NCBI GenBank assembly: GCA_963705525.1
Contig: CAVPJW010000004.1
Location: 620,001 to 684,000 of the forward strand
Source of the DNA: CAVPJW01 sp963705525
Lineage (GTDB): Bacteria; Acidobacteriota; Vicinamibacteria; Vicinamibacterales; CAVPJW01
Reading direction: 5' to 3'
Length of the DNA: 64,000 bases
In this document: piece by piece, positions 33,717 to 42,517 of the stretch
How the letters are laid out: the number at the start of each line of letters is the position of its first letter
How positions within the stretch are numbered: the stretch's first letter is position 1
The notes under the pieces: model-generated
What the model was told of the DNA's origin: nothing
The model's input: only the letters and a program-made list of their open reading frames with translations
Databases searched by the model: none
Position numbers and translations under genes: made by a program

Positions 33717-34460
33717 TCAATCAGCGACGAGTCCTAACTTTGCCTGGCCTGCATAGAACTGAGCGATCATCCCACCCACCGCGCGAGCGCCGTCGGTCGT
33801 GAGATGCCCGGTCTTGTCTGCATAGTCGGCACAGCTCCTGACCACGGGGTCCGCACCGCGAATCACGTCGCCTCCGAGCACACGCGCGATGGCCTCGTCG
33901 ATCGTTGGATGGTTGAATGACGCCCTCACCGCGGCCGTGCCGGTCGCGCCCGGGGGGCACAGCGTATGGTTGGGTCCCCCGACGACAGGCTCCAAGACGA
34001 TCCGGCGGACCGATGGATACTTCCCGCGGATGGTCGCAATAACATTGCGGATGTCCTGCTCGAAGACCGCCACGTCGGTTTGATACTCATCTCGCGTGAC
34101 GTCCATGACGATCCGTTCCGGTGCAAGCGAGTTTTGAGCGCAGGCCGACGACGGCGCGTTGGACCAGCCGGCATAGCCAGGATCGGCCCAGCGCCGCGCC
34201 ACTCCGCCACTACGAGCCACCAGTTGCCAGGCGCCCTCGTCTATGCCTTGCTCAAAAAAGGGATACCAGTTGCGGGTTTGGCTGTACCCAATGATCTGCG
34301 CGCAGGTGAACGACCCCGGCTGGGGTTGCGGCGACGCGGGCGTGGACGGTCCGGTACTTCCGCCGCAATCCAGGAACCACGTGGTGGCCAGCAAGACGAC
34401 GAGCCCGCGCGCGGCCGCTCTTGGCAGCGCACCCTTCCTCTGGTCACGCATCGCAGACAC
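33717..34460 (-). CDS. Lipoprotein, SGNH-hydrolase-like
   Basis: The 247-residue protein has a lipoprotein signal (hydrophobic L-V-V-L-L-A-T-T-W-F-L-D-C, lipid-bearing Cys near 32), then G-G-S-T-G-P-S-T-P as a spacer. The body resembles SGNH-type esterases loosely: an N-terminal I-I-G-Y-S-Q-T block in the place of GDS, V-V-G-G-P-N-H in the middle, and D-Y-A-D-K-T-G-H-L-T-T-D-G-A near the end as the Asp/His block. Activity is unproven. It is the only gene inside the tRNA-bounded scar and runs opposite to the tRNA. A broken SGNH lipoprotein with the same C-G-G-S start lies at 42518-43396. Confidence 0.7.
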   Translation of the reverse strand: MSAMRDQRKGALPRAAARGLVVLLATTWFLDCGGSTGPSTPASPQPQPGSFTCAQIIGYSQTRNWYPFFEQGIDEGAWQLVARSGGVARRWADPGYAGWSNAPSSACAQNSLAPERIVMDVTRDEYQTDVAVFEQDIRNVIATIRGKYPSVRRIVLEPVVGGPNHTLCPPGATGTAAVRASFNHPTIDEAIARVLGGDVIRGADPVVRSCADYADKTGHLTTDGARAVGGMIAQFYAGQAKLGLVAD

Positions 34461-34636
34461 TTTTCACGATCTCCTTAGCGAGACACCACGCGGCGGAGGC
34501 GTCACACGGCCATCCAATGACGGCAGGATTCTCTCCTGGCACCAACGCCATGACGGAAGATGAGTGTTTAGGATAGATCGTTCGATCTCGCCGCGTGCGA
34601 ACATGTGCGAAGTCTTCTGTGATCGTACGTGATCAG

Positions 34637-34686
34637 ACGTGGACTCGTCGAGCGCCATCGAGGAGAATGCGCACGAGAGTCCACGT
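34637..34686. repeat. Perfect 10-base inverted repeat near the att copy
   Basis: ACGTGGACTC (34637-34646) and GAGTCCACGT (34677-34686) flank a 30-base loop, ending 28 bases before the tRNA 3' copy. It could be a recombination or excision-protein site, or an RNA hairpin. Confidence 0.45.
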
Positions 34687-34714
34687 CCGTGGAGGTGTGA
34701 CGACGGCCCTATCG

Positions 34715-34772
34715 AGCCTCAGGAGCTTGTGGCCGCAAGGTCGTGAAGGTTCAAATCCTCTCTTCCGCACCA
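34715..34772 (+). pseudogene. tRNA-Leu 3' fragment (att copy)
   Basis: The fragment is identical to 33635-33692 except for one G-to-A change that breaks a T-stem pair. It has no acceptor 5' strand or D-arm, so it cannot be a working tRNA. The CCA end is kept. Confidence 0.9.
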
Positions 34773-34811
34773 GAAGTTGGATCGACGTTTCCAGCGTCGT
34801 CGTCGCGCGGC

Positions 34812-35423
34812 CTATCCGGTCAAACTCTCGTACAGAACCCGCAGCGTCTCCTCGCAGCGCGAGCAGCGATAGGTGCTCGCGTAGTCGAGAGGCTCCAGGG
34901 CCTCCATGCGGTGGCCGCGACGACACAGATACCCGACCAGCCGGGCAGGACTGCCCATGACGAGCGCGTGCGGGGGCACGTCGTTGGTCACGGTTGAACC
35001 CGCGGCAATCATGCAGTACGGCCCGAGCGTCACGCCGCAGACGATCGTTGAGTTGGCGCCGATCGAGGCGCCACGGCGAACGTACGTCGGCACCACGTCC
35101 CAGTCGGTCGTAAACGAACGCGGCGTCAGGTCGTTGGTGAACGCGGCGTGCGGTCCGACAAACGTGTCGTCTTCGAGGATCACGCCGTGATAGACCGACA
35201 CGCCGTTCTGGATCTTCACACGATTGCCGATGGAAACTCCGGCATCGATGTACACGTCCTTGGAGAGATTGCAGTGCTCACCAACGGTCACATTTTCACG
35301 GATGTGCACGAGGTGCCACACACGTGTGCCCTGACCGAGCTCCACTGAAGGGTGAACCTCGGCCGAGGGATGGATAAACACGTCCTGACGCTTCATGACG
35401 CTGGGAACGGGCATGCTTTTCAT
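34812..35423 (-). CDS. Hexapeptide-repeat sugar N-acyltransferase with C-terminal zinc-ribbon-like tail
   Basis: The 203-residue left-handed beta-helix acyltransferase resembles WlbB/WbpD-type N-acetyltransferases acting on 3-amino sugars. Hexapeptide turns run from about residue 18 to 165, including V-W-H-L-V-H-I-R-E-N and Y-H-G-V-I-L-E-D-D-T-F-V-G-P-H-A-A-F-T-N-D. After the barrel come C-R-R-G-H-R and Y-R-C-S-R-C, with cysteine spacing that suggests a small zinc ribbon. It probably acetylates a nucleotide-linked amino sugar for a surface glycan. The nearest ATG choices are 35423, 35414 and 35396. A consensus sigma-54 promoter lies at 35485-35500. Confidence 0.88.
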   Translation of the reverse strand: MKSMPVPSVMKRQDVFIHPSAEVHPSVELGQGTRVWHLVHIRENVTVGEHCNLSKDVYIDAGVSIGNRVKIQNGVSVYHGVILEDDTFVGPHAAFTNDLTPRSFTTDWDVVPTYVRRGASIGANSTIVCGVTLGPYCMIAAGSTVTNDVPPHALVMGSPARLVGYLCRRGHRMEALEPLDYASTYRCSRCEETLRVLYESLTG

Positions 35424-35484
35424 AGTCGTCTCGTATCAGTCCGCGCCTTCCAGTACCAGCCTAGGCGCGCTCGCCGTTGGAGGG

Positions 35485-35500
35485 AGCAATCAGGGTGCCA
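35485..35500 (-). promoter_or_regulatory. Sigma-54 promoter of the acyltransferase gene
   Basis: The minus strand reads TGGCACCCTGATTGCT, a match to TGGCAC-N5-TTGCT with GG and GC exactly 10 apart. It would give a leader of about 50 bases before the ATG at 35423. An activator of the right class is encoded at 16926-17993. Confidence 0.75.
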
Positions 35501-35517
35501 CTGCCCCGCTTCCTGAG

Positions 35518-35533
35518 TGGCTTGACTCCTGCA
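35518..35533 (+). promoter_or_regulatory. Sigma-54 promoter of the flippase gene
   Basis: TGGCTTGACTCCTGCA has correct 10-base spacing and keeps TGGC, G and TGCA. It faces away from the site at 35485-35500 with only 17 bases between them. The leader to the flippase start would be about 165 bases. Confidence 0.6.
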
Positions 35534-35709
35534 GAAAATGGCCAAAAGAAGGCGTATTCTGTGTTCAATAAGGCGCATCTCGAATCGCCACGCATCCCAG
35601 CGATGACAAAAGTCGCCAGAATCAACGACTTTTGGATGTGTCGACGCCCGGGCCGATACGAGAACTGGCGAAACTCAAACGCGAAGGCCGCTCCCAAGAA
35701 ACGAAGCCC

Positions 35710-37272
35710 GTGACCACGCTTGATACCAAGAAAATCCTGACCCGAAACACAGCCTGGAACTATGTGGGATTCGTCGTGAATCTCGCGACGAACCTCCTGG
35801 TGTTTCCATTCGTCGTCCACGGACTGGGAGACGCGGCCGCCGGCATCTGGCTGCTGCTCAGCTCTGTGACCGGCTACATGGGCCTTCTCGAACTCGGGAT
35901 CGTGCCGTCACTCAGTCAGACGGTGGCAAGCGCGCTCGGCTCGCGCGATCAGCCGGCCGTCGACCGCGCAGCCTCCACGTCGCTCGTCATGCTCCTGGGC
36001 CTCTCGGCGATTCCGCTGGCCCTCACCGCGTTCGTCCCGGTGCTGACTGGACTCCTCGCCATTCCGCCCGGAATGGAGCGGGAGTCCGTCATTGTGTTTC
36101 GCGTGGCGATTATCGGCTTCGCTCTTCGGATGCCTCTCGCGATGTTGCAGGCGTTGCTCCTTGGCAGCCAGCGACAGGATCGCTGCAGTCAGTTGTGGAT
36201 ACTCATCGGGCTGGCCAAGTGCATTGCAGCCTTTGTCGTCATCAGGGCCGGTCATGGGCTCCTCGCACTGGTCACCGCCGAAGCAACGATTCACCTGGTT
36301 GCAGGGTTGTTTCAGTACCGCTGGGTTTCACAGGAATTACCCGATCTGAAGCTTTCCTGGAAGCTCGCCAACATCGATGTTGCGAGAAAGGTGGTCGGCT
36401 TCGGTGGTGCCCTGCTGGCGATCGGCCTGTGCTCTCTCATCATCGAACAGACTGATCGATTGGTGATAGCTTCGTTCCTGCCGCTGGCAGAAGTCACGTA
36501 CTACTCTGCCGGTTGGAAGATCTACATGCTGGCGTACTTCGTCACGACGACACTCGTCCAGGCGCTCACTCCGATCGCGGCGAGCCTGCACGGGCGGGGC
36601 GATCGCGCGGCGCTGGCTACCCTCTTTCTCAGAATGACCAAGTACGTCTCGGCATTGGCATGGCCGCTCGTCTTCACGCTGTCGTTTTGCGCGGAGTTCC
36701 TCCTGAAGATCTGGATGGGCGAGTCGTACACGCGCGCGGCCAGCATTGTCATTGCGTTGGCGATCTCGTTCGCCGTGACCGCCTACAATCACGCCGGGTA
36801 TTCGATTCTCACCGGCACGAGACGGATTGGCCCGACGTTCTGGATCAACAAGCTTCCTCAAGCCGTTCTCAACCTGGCGCTGAGTCTTCTGCTCGTCCGA
36901 AGGATGGGCATTCTGGGCGTCGCCCTCGGAACCCTCGTGCCGGCGATCGTTCTCCAGTATCCCCTCCTGCGTTTCATGCTCCGAGAGCTCGACGTCAGCT
37001 GGCACACGTTCTGGTCGAGCGTCGTGAAGCCAACCGCCATCCCGGCGTTTCTGGCGTTCGCTCCGCTGGCGGCTGCCTACTGGACTATCGATCGGCAATC
37101 GCCGTTCATGCTGGTCGTCGCGATCGTCTGCTCGTTGATATATGTCGGGTGCTTCTGGAGATGGTCGCTGACAAGGACCGAGCGGGCGGTACTTCTTGTC
37201 GAGACGAGGAATCTCCGCCAGCGACTCTCGCCTCAGTCCGGTCCGGCGCCGGAAATCCTGCCCGGGAGCTAG
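35710..37272 (+). CDS. Wzx-type polysaccharide flippase (MOP superfamily)
   Basis: The protein has about 520 residues and 12-14 membrane helices, starting T-R-N-T-A-W-N-Y-V-G-F-V-V-N, the usual opening of Wzx/RfbX proteins. It would move undecaprenyl-linked oligosaccharides across the inner membrane. E-Q-T-D-R-L-V-I near the middle is a typical second-half entry motif. GTG at 35710 starts the protein at T-T-L-D-T-K-K-I-L. The frame remains open to a TTG at 35632, which would add 26 unlikely residues. It is driven from the sigma-54 site at 35518 and ends 15 bases before the convergent GNAT gene. Confidence 0.87.
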   Translation: MTTLDTKKILTRNTAWNYVGFVVNLATNLLVFPFVVHGLGDAAAGIWLLLSSVTGYMGLLELGIVPSLSQTVASALGSRDQPAVDRAASTSLVMLLGLSAIPLALTAFVPVLTGLLAIPPGMERESVIVFRVAIIGFALRMPLAMLQALLLGSQRQDRCSQLWILIGLAKCIAAFVVIRAGHGLLALVTAEATIHLVAGLFQYRWVSQELPDLKLSWKLANIDVARKVVGFGGALLAIGLCSLIIEQTDRLVIASFLPLAEVTYYSAGWKIYMLAYFVTTTLVQALTPIAASLHGRGDRAALATLFLRMTKYVSALAWPLVFTLSFCAEFLLKIWMGESYTRAASIVIALAISFAVTAYNHAGYSILTGTRRIGPTFWINKLPQAVLNLALSLLLVRRMGILGVALGTLVPAIVLQYPLLRFMLRELDVSWHTFWSSVVKPTAIPAFLAFAPLAAAYWTIDRQSPFMLVVAIVCSLIYVGCFWRWSLTRTERAVLLVETRNLRQRLSPQSGPAPEILPGS

Positions 37273-37287
37273 CCGGCCGGAGCCCGG

Positions 37288-38526
37288 TCAGCAAAATGTT
37301 TCGGTGCCCTTCGGCGATGTGACGGCCAGCCCGGCCAGGCCTTGCTCTCGTGCGGCGCTTGCCCTCGTGCTGATGTCGGACGATGCGAGAGGTGCCCTGT
37401 CGTCCTTCAGCCAGGACATGTAGAACGATCCATCTATCTCGGTGATCAGCTGCATTCTGTTCAGATGATCCAGTAGTGATGGTGAAGGACTTCGCATCAG
37501 GAGAGTCCAGGTGCCATGGATTCTCCTGCGCCTCATCACCCTCGCGCCCCAGCGCCGTTTGAACGCGAAAGAACCGCTCGTGCACCAGGCGTGGCTGGCA
37601 CCGAGATCCACCTGCCGGGCTCCGCGTCCGTGTGCCCAGGTCATGGCGCTCCAGAGCAGGAAGGCGTTGATGCCCTGCTGCCACAGGTGCTCGCTTGCCT
37701 CCAGGACACCCTCTTCGATCAGATAACAGGTCTCTCCGGCGATGTAGCACAGCACTCCGGCTATCGGACGATCATCCTCGGTGATGAGAATCAATCCTCC
37801 TCGCGCGAAACTCTTCCGGTGATCCTGATAGGGAGTGACCAGCACCAAATCGTCATGCCTGCGCCTGACGAATGGCAGATACATGTGGTCGCGGAAATAA
37901 TCGAAATCAGCCGGTGATTCACTGAAGCGGTAGCTCAGGCCAGCTCCTTGGCATCGATTGATCAGGCCTCGCAGGCTCTTTGCGCGCTTGCCAGCAAGCA
38001 GCTTGTCCAAAGGCTCCGGGAGATCGAGGACCTGCTCGACCCAGGTCGGCACGCTGATTGTGATCGGAGCACTGGGCGACCAGGAGGAACGGTTGGCCAG
38101 CTCACACACAACGAGAGCCGCACCGTCTGCGAGCCACTGATGAGCTTGTTCGCCAATCTGCCACACGGTTACCCTGCCCAGAGGGCGCTCCGCGACTGGC
38201 GCGACACCGAAGAGGAGGCGCCGGATTTCTGAGAGGCCATGGCTGCTTCCCACGAAAACGACCGCCCAGCCCGCCCCTGACACCCTGTAGGCGGATAATC
38301 GAGGGAAGTCCCGCAGCGACCAGCAGGCATCGCCGGTATGACGAGCGGCGGATTGAGCGAGGCCCTGAAGAAAGGGTGGTGGAAGCCGATAGGCTTCCAT
38401 GAGCACACTGTTGCACTGGTCGGTAACTCTATCCAGGGCGAAGTTAAGCCAGACCTTGCTCCGCCTCAACATGGCGCGCCTGGGTTGTGCCGGCTTGACC
38501 TTCTTTGCGCGATCGGCACGATGCAT
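37288..38526 (-). CDS. FemAB/GNAT-fold acyltransferase
   Basis: The 412-residue protein contains a GNAT-fold core of the Acetyltransf_6/FemAB-like kind (about residues 190-345). It carries K-S-L-R-G-L-I-N-R-C, L-I-L-I-T-E-D-D-R-P-I-A-G-V-L-C-Y and Q-G-I-N-A-F-L-L-W-S-A-M-T-W-A, followed by G-A-R-Q-V-D-L-G-A-S. Family members attach acyl or aminoacyl groups to polysaccharide precursors or peptides. The donor is unknown. The first 20 residues are basic and the start is uncertain (alternatives at 38472 and 38400). It diverges from the synthetase-like gene at 38589 with 62 bases between starts. Confidence 0.75.
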   Translation of the reverse strand: MHRADRAKKVKPAQPRRAMLRRSKVWLNFALDRVTDQCNSVLMEAYRLPPPFLQGLAQSAARHTGDACWSLRDFPRLSAYRVSGAGWAVVFVGSSHGLSEIRRLLFGVAPVAERPLGRVTVWQIGEQAHQWLADGAALVVCELANRSSWSPSAPITISVPTWVEQVLDLPEPLDKLLAGKRAKSLRGLINRCQGAGLSYRFSESPADFDYFRDHMYLPFVRRRHDDLVLVTPYQDHRKSFARGGLILITEDDRPIAGVLCYIAGETCYLIEEGVLEASEHLWQQGINAFLLWSAMTWAHGRGARQVDLGASHAWCTSGSFAFKRRWGARVMRRRRIHGTWTLLMRSPSPSLLDHLNRMQLITEIDGSFYMSWLKDDRAPLASSDISTRASAAREQGLAGLAVTSPKGTETFC

Positions 38527-38588
38527 CTTACTGCCATCGCGGTAGCACGCCTCAGGCGACGCGGCACCAGCCGCCCGGGAGATCGCCT

Positions 38589-40592
38589 GTGAGCGGACTC
38601 TTCGGCGTTCTCGACAGCCGCGGCAGCCCGCCAGGCCGCCTCCTCGCCCGCATCACCGAAAAACTTTCGCATCGTCCCTGGCACGTCGTTGATACCTACA
38701 CGGACGAAGCCGCCGGCGTGGGATTAGGCCGGATCGGCATCGGCATCTTCAATCAGGAACGGCAGCCGCGGTCGAGCGAAGACGGCAACATCGTCGTCTT
38801 CCTGAGCGGAGAGTTCTATCGCACCGCGGGCCTCCGCCGGGAGCTGGAGGCCGCCGGGCACCACCTGCGCGACGAGACCGACGTGGAACTGGCGCTCCGA
38901 CTTTACGAGGCCAGAGGCGACCTGTTCGCATCGGATCTGGAAGGAGTGTTTCTGCTGACGATCTGGGACAGGACGCACCAGGCGCTGATCATTGCGAACG
39001 ATCGGGCCGGTCTCTGTCCGCTGCTCTACGCTCACTACAAAGGCAAGCTGGTCTTCGCGCCCGAGATGAAGGCCATCCTCTGCGCTCCCGATTTCGCCAA
39101 AGAGCTCGACTTGATTGCCCTGGCCGAATACGTGCGCTTTCAGTGCCTTCTCGGCGACAAGACATTCTTTGCCGGACTGAAGGTCCTGCCGAGCGCCGTC
39201 TCACTGCGTTACCAGCTCGAGACTGATCGCCTGACGATTCGGCCCTATTGGGACGTGTCTCGAATACAGGAATTTCCCGCGACGGTGAGCTTTGATGATG
39301 TCGTCGACCAGACGGGTCGGCTCCTCAAGGCGGCCGTCGACAATCTCACTACGGGGAACCATCGGTTGGGCGCCTACCTCAGCGGAGGTGTGGACTCGAG
39401 AGCGATCCTCGGATTGATCGATCCCGGCCTTTTTCCAGTGACCACTATCACGTTCGGCCGGCGTGACTCGCGCGACGCGATCTATGCGCGGAAGATTGCG
39501 GCAGCGGCCGGCACGCGTCATCACTTCTTCGAGCTGGCGGACGGGGAGTGGGTGAAAGACTACGCCGATCTCCACCTGCAGCTGACGGAAGGCTTCCACA
39601 GCTGGATTCATTCACACGGCATCAGCATCCTGGATCGGGTCCGCTCTTTGATAGACGTGAACCTGACCGGGTTTCCAGGCGCTGAAATCAACTGGGAAGA
39701 CCCGTCTCTCTTCGGGGCTCCGGACGACCACGCGTTCTGCTGTCATCTGTTCGACCTGCTCTGCCAGAAGACCACGTGGCCGTCGCTCAATGAAGCCGAG
39801 CAGAGACTCCTGTTCGCACCTGAAATCGCCCAGCAGATGCAAGGCCTGGCTTTCGATTCCCTCCGTACCGAACTGGCCAAGCTCTCACACATGTCCTATC
39901 CGCAGCGGGCGGCCCACCTGTCGATGATGTTCGATCGGCGGATGTATCAGTATCACACGGTGTTCCACAGAGCCTTTATCGAGGAGCGCTTCCCGTTCTC
40001 GGACTATGCGTACGTGGACTTCATTCATGCCGTGCCCCCGGAGATGCGGTTCCAGAGAAAGCTCCGGCGCGCCGTCATCCTCAAGATGATGCGTCCTCTG
40101 GCACGTATCCCGTACGACAAGGACGATCTACCGATCACGAGTCATGAGGTATCTCGACTCATCGCCAAGCTCGTTCGGAACAGCAAGTCGTACGTCAACG
40201 CGCATATCGCCGCGGTGTTTCCCAGCTACACGACTCTCTATGTCGATTACGAGAGCTGGCTGAGGCACGAGCTGCGGGACTGGGGCGAGGGGATTCTGTT
40301 CGGAAATCGGACGCTCGAAAGGGGTCTCTTCAGCCCGGAATTCCTGCGTTCCTTGTGGCATCGACATCAAAGCGGGCTCGAGCCCAACATGGTCGGCAAG
40401 CTCGCGCCGCTGATGACGTACGAGATGATGCTACGAACTCTGTACGATGACCTTCCATCAACGAACAGGCTCGCGGACAGCAACGACGCGAGCTTGACTG
40501 ACAGGCTCGATCGACATGTTGGCCAGACAGATCTCATGCAGCCGGCCATGGCCGATCGAGGAGCAGCCGCAGCATCATCTCGTAGGTCATGA
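38589..40592 (+). CDS. Asparagine-synthetase-like ATP-dependent ligase lacking the glutaminase Cys (paralogue 1)
   Basis: The 667-residue protein of AsnB layout has an N-terminal Ntn-hydrolase-like domain (about 1-220) and a C-terminal PP-loop synthetase domain. In AsnB the start is M-C-G-I, with Cys2 exposed as the glutaminase nucleophile. Here it is M-S-G-L-F-G-V, so glutamine cannot be hydrolysed in the usual way. The synthetase side is intact, with L-S-G-G-V-D-S near residue 265. This pattern is known in beta-lactam synthetase, carbapenam synthetase and lasso-peptide cyclase, which adenylate a carboxylate and close an amide with an internal amine. The substrate here is unknown. GTG at 38589 is preceded by GGGAG. 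The last 40 residues are low-complexity, and the 3' end overlaps paralogue 2 by 59 bases on the other strand. Confidence 0.85.
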   Translation: MSGLFGVLDSRGSPPGRLLARITEKLSHRPWHVVDTYTDEAAGVGLGRIGIGIFNQERQPRSSEDGNIVVFLSGEFYRTAGLRRELEAAGHHLRDETDVELALRLYEARGDLFASDLEGVFLLTIWDRTHQALIIANDRAGLCPLLYAHYKGKLVFAPEMKAILCAPDFAKELDLIALAEYVRFQCLLGDKTFFAGLKVLPSAVSLRYQLETDRLTIRPYWDVSRIQEFPATVSFDDVVDQTGRLLKAAVDNLTTGNHRLGAYLSGGVDSRAILGLIDPGLFPVTTITFGRRDSRDAIYARKIAAAAGTRHHFFELADGEWVKDYADLHLQLTEGFHSWIHSHGISILDRVRSLIDVNLTGFPGAEINWEDPSLFGAPDDHAFCCHLFDLLCQKTTWPSLNEAEQRLLFAPEIAQQMQGLAFDSLRTELAKLSHMSYPQRAAHLSMMFDRRMYQYHTVFHRAFIEERFPFSDYAYVDFIHAVPPEMRFQRKLRRAVILKMMRPLARIPYDKDDLPITSHEVSRLIAKLVRNSKSYVNAHIAAVFPSYTTLYVDYESWLRHELRDWGEGILFGNRTLERGLFSPEFLRSLWHRHQSGLEPNMVGKLAPLMTYEMMLRTLYDDLPSTNRLADSNDASLTDRLDRHVGQTDLMQPAMADRGAAAASSRRS

Positions 40593-42402
40593 TGGGTGCG
40601 ATGAAGCCGATCGTCCACGGCTCGCGCCCCGATTGATGGCGAGCGAAGAGCGACCTTACGGTGTCCATATTGAATACGCCCCGCTCGGTAGTCGTGCGAT
40701 CGAACAGAATCGATTCCGCCCACGACCGTAGCTCCGTGCGCAGATACTCCTCATAATCCGCGTAAAGGGTCGCCCGGGATTCAAATATCGGCGCGATGTG
40801 GCGATTGACGCGGCGCTTCGCTCGAATGATGAACGCATGCGGCGTCCTGATCAGGCGGCGCGTCGTGGGCAGAAATTCATCATTGTCGTAGGGAATATAG
40901 GCCAACCGTGGAATTTCGCGCTGTATCAACGCCCTGAAGAGCATCCGGTGTCCCCTGACCCGGGCAGGCAGCGAATACAGAAAATCGAAGAGGTCGTAGT
41001 CGAAGAACGGAAATCGATATTCGATGTGCGATCGCCCGAAGGTAATCATGTTGAATGTCAGTCGAAGGCAGTGGTTGCTGACATAGAAATAGGCGGTTCG
41101 GACGTCGGGCCGGAATCCAAGATAGTGGCGGAATTCTTCTTTGAACGAATCGAACGCGAGACCACACGTCTGGCCTGACATGCGCTCTCCGTACAACGTC
41201 TGCTCGGTCGCCTCGTCAATCGACGGCCACGTAAAGGTCTGGTTGAAAAGGCGGAACATGCGGGCCGTCAGCGCGACATCGTCGACGGCGTCAATCTGCA
41301 GCGGCTCGATCAGATCGGCGTGTCCCATGATGGTCCCGCCGTCCCATCCGGTGAGGTTCACGTCCATGAGCTCCCGGGCGCGGTCCAGGGTGCTCATTCC
41401 GTGGGCGTGAATCCAGCTGTGAAATCCCTCGGTCAGGTTGAGGTGATCGTCGACGCATTCCTTCACCCAGGATCCGTTCGGAAGATCGATCCAGTGGTGC
41501 GAGCTGCCGGCTGCTTTCGCGGTCAGCCCTGCATAGTGGACATCGCGACAGCCGCGCGCGCCGTAGGTGAGAGACGCGATGGGCCGGCGCTCGGTCAGGC
41601 CAAGAATGGTGCGTGAATCGAGGCCGCCCGACAGATACACACCCGGCCGGTACTGATCGCCAGACATCCGCAGAATCGCCCGGCGCAGCAGACGGCCCGC
41701 TTCCTCGACGGCTTCGCCAAAGGGGACATCCGGCCGGAATGGGATCTGCCCGTAGTCCCAGTATTGCCTGCTCTGCCAGGCTCCGAGGCCGAGGTCGTAT
41801 TCGAGAACGCTCGCCGGCTGAAGGAGACGGATGTCTTCAAAGAACGTGCGCTGACCCAGAAGATGCTGAAAGCGCATGTACTGCGTGAGGGCGACGAGGT
41901 CGAGCCGTCGCTCGATCCCCGGATCGCACAGGACGCCCTTCAATTCCGGTGCAAAGGCGAGGTGGCCGCCGGTGTCGCAGTAGTACAACGGATACAGTCC
42001 AAAGCGATCGTTCGCAAGGAGGACTCGCTGTTTGGCCAGATCGACGATCGCGGCAAGGAACACGCCGTTCAACCGCGCCGCGAAATTCGAGCCGCGCTGG
42101 TTGTAGAGATCGAGGACGAGCGGACCCTGCTGCGCCTGCGGAGCGGTCACAGGTTGGTCATCGATCTTGTAGATTTCGCCGACCAGCATCACCGCCTGGG
42201 TGGCATCGCTGTTCCAGAACGGTTCGGTACCGCGGTTGAATATCCCGATGCCGATTCGGCCAATGTCGAATCGACCGCGTGGATCCCTCAGCCGGACACA
42301 CTCGTGCCAGGCGCGATGCGCGAGAGACCGAGACATGGCGTCGACCAGAGGTCCGACCGCGGGCTCGGGGGCCGACCCAATCACGCCGAAGAGGCCGCTC
42401 AT
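40534..42402 (-). CDS. Asparagine-synthetase-like ATP-dependent ligase lacking the glutaminase Cys (paralogue 2)
   Basis: The 622-residue paralogue has the same design as the gene at 38589. It starts M-S-G-L-F-G-V-I-G-S (Ser in place of Cys2) and shares F-D-I-G-R-I-G-I-G-I-F-N. The PP-loop L-S-G-G-L-D-S-R lies near residue 257, followed by G-F-H-S-W-I-H-A-H-G and an end block Y-A-D-Y-E-E-Y-L-R-T-E-L-R-S-W. The ATG at 42402 aligns exactly with paralogue 1. A GTG 12 bases earlier leaves its Shine-Dalgarno too close. It is the last gene of the long minus-strand run that begins with the PKS genes, about 115 bases after the broken SGNH gene. Confidence 0.87.
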   Translation of the reverse strand: MSGLFGVIGSAPEPAVGPLVDAMSRSLAHRAWHECVRLRDPRGRFDIGRIGIGIFNRGTEPFWNSDATQAVMLVGEIYKIDDQPVTAPQAQQGPLVLDLYNQRGSNFAARLNGVFLAAIVDLAKQRVLLANDRFGLYPLYYCDTGGHLAFAPELKGVLCDPGIERRLDLVALTQYMRFQHLLGQRTFFEDIRLLQPASVLEYDLGLGAWQSRQYWDYGQIPFRPDVPFGEAVEEAGRLLRRAILRMSGDQYRPGVYLSGGLDSRTILGLTERRPIASLTYGARGCRDVHYAGLTAKAAGSSHHWIDLPNGSWVKECVDDHLNLTEGFHSWIHAHGMSTLDRARELMDVNLTGWDGGTIMGHADLIEPLQIDAVDDVALTARMFRLFNQTFTWPSIDEATEQTLYGERMSGQTCGLAFDSFKEEFRHYLGFRPDVRTAYFYVSNHCLRLTFNMITFGRSHIEYRFPFFDYDLFDFLYSLPARVRGHRMLFRALIQREIPRLAYIPYDNDEFLPTTRRLIRTPHAFIIRAKRRVNRHIAPIFESRATLYADYEEYLRTELRSWAESILFDRTTTERGVFNMDTVRSLFARHQSGREPWTIGFIAPIMTYEMMLRLLLDRPWPAA

Positions 42403-42517
42403 GCGAGCCGACACCCCCTCTCCCGAGGGGCGTTCACCGCGTCACTCACGGTGTGGAGGGCGCCGCGCGGATGAGCGATGCTGCAGTGACGCCGAATGCT
42501 CGGATACGAGGTCAATG

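Larger units (their letters stand above)
33635..34772. mobile_element. Small tRNA-Leu-bounded integration scar (att-like direct repeats)
   Basis: The 3' 58 bases of tRNA-Leu (33635-33692) recur at 34715-34772 with one change in 58. Duplication of a tRNA 3' end is the hallmark of tyrosine-recombinase integration. The bracketed DNA is only about 1.02 kb. It carries one lipoprotein gene and an inverted repeat but no integrase, so it would be a deleted remnant or a passenger left between two events. The acyltransferase, flippase and synthetase genes begin right after the second copy. Confidence 0.7.
34461..34811. other. Gap holding the distal att copy
   Basis: No gene is supported in these 351 bases. 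The gap contains the inverted repeat at 34637-34686 and the tRNA-Leu 3' copy at 34715-34772. It is probably the distal junction of the integrated piece. Confidence 0.6.
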
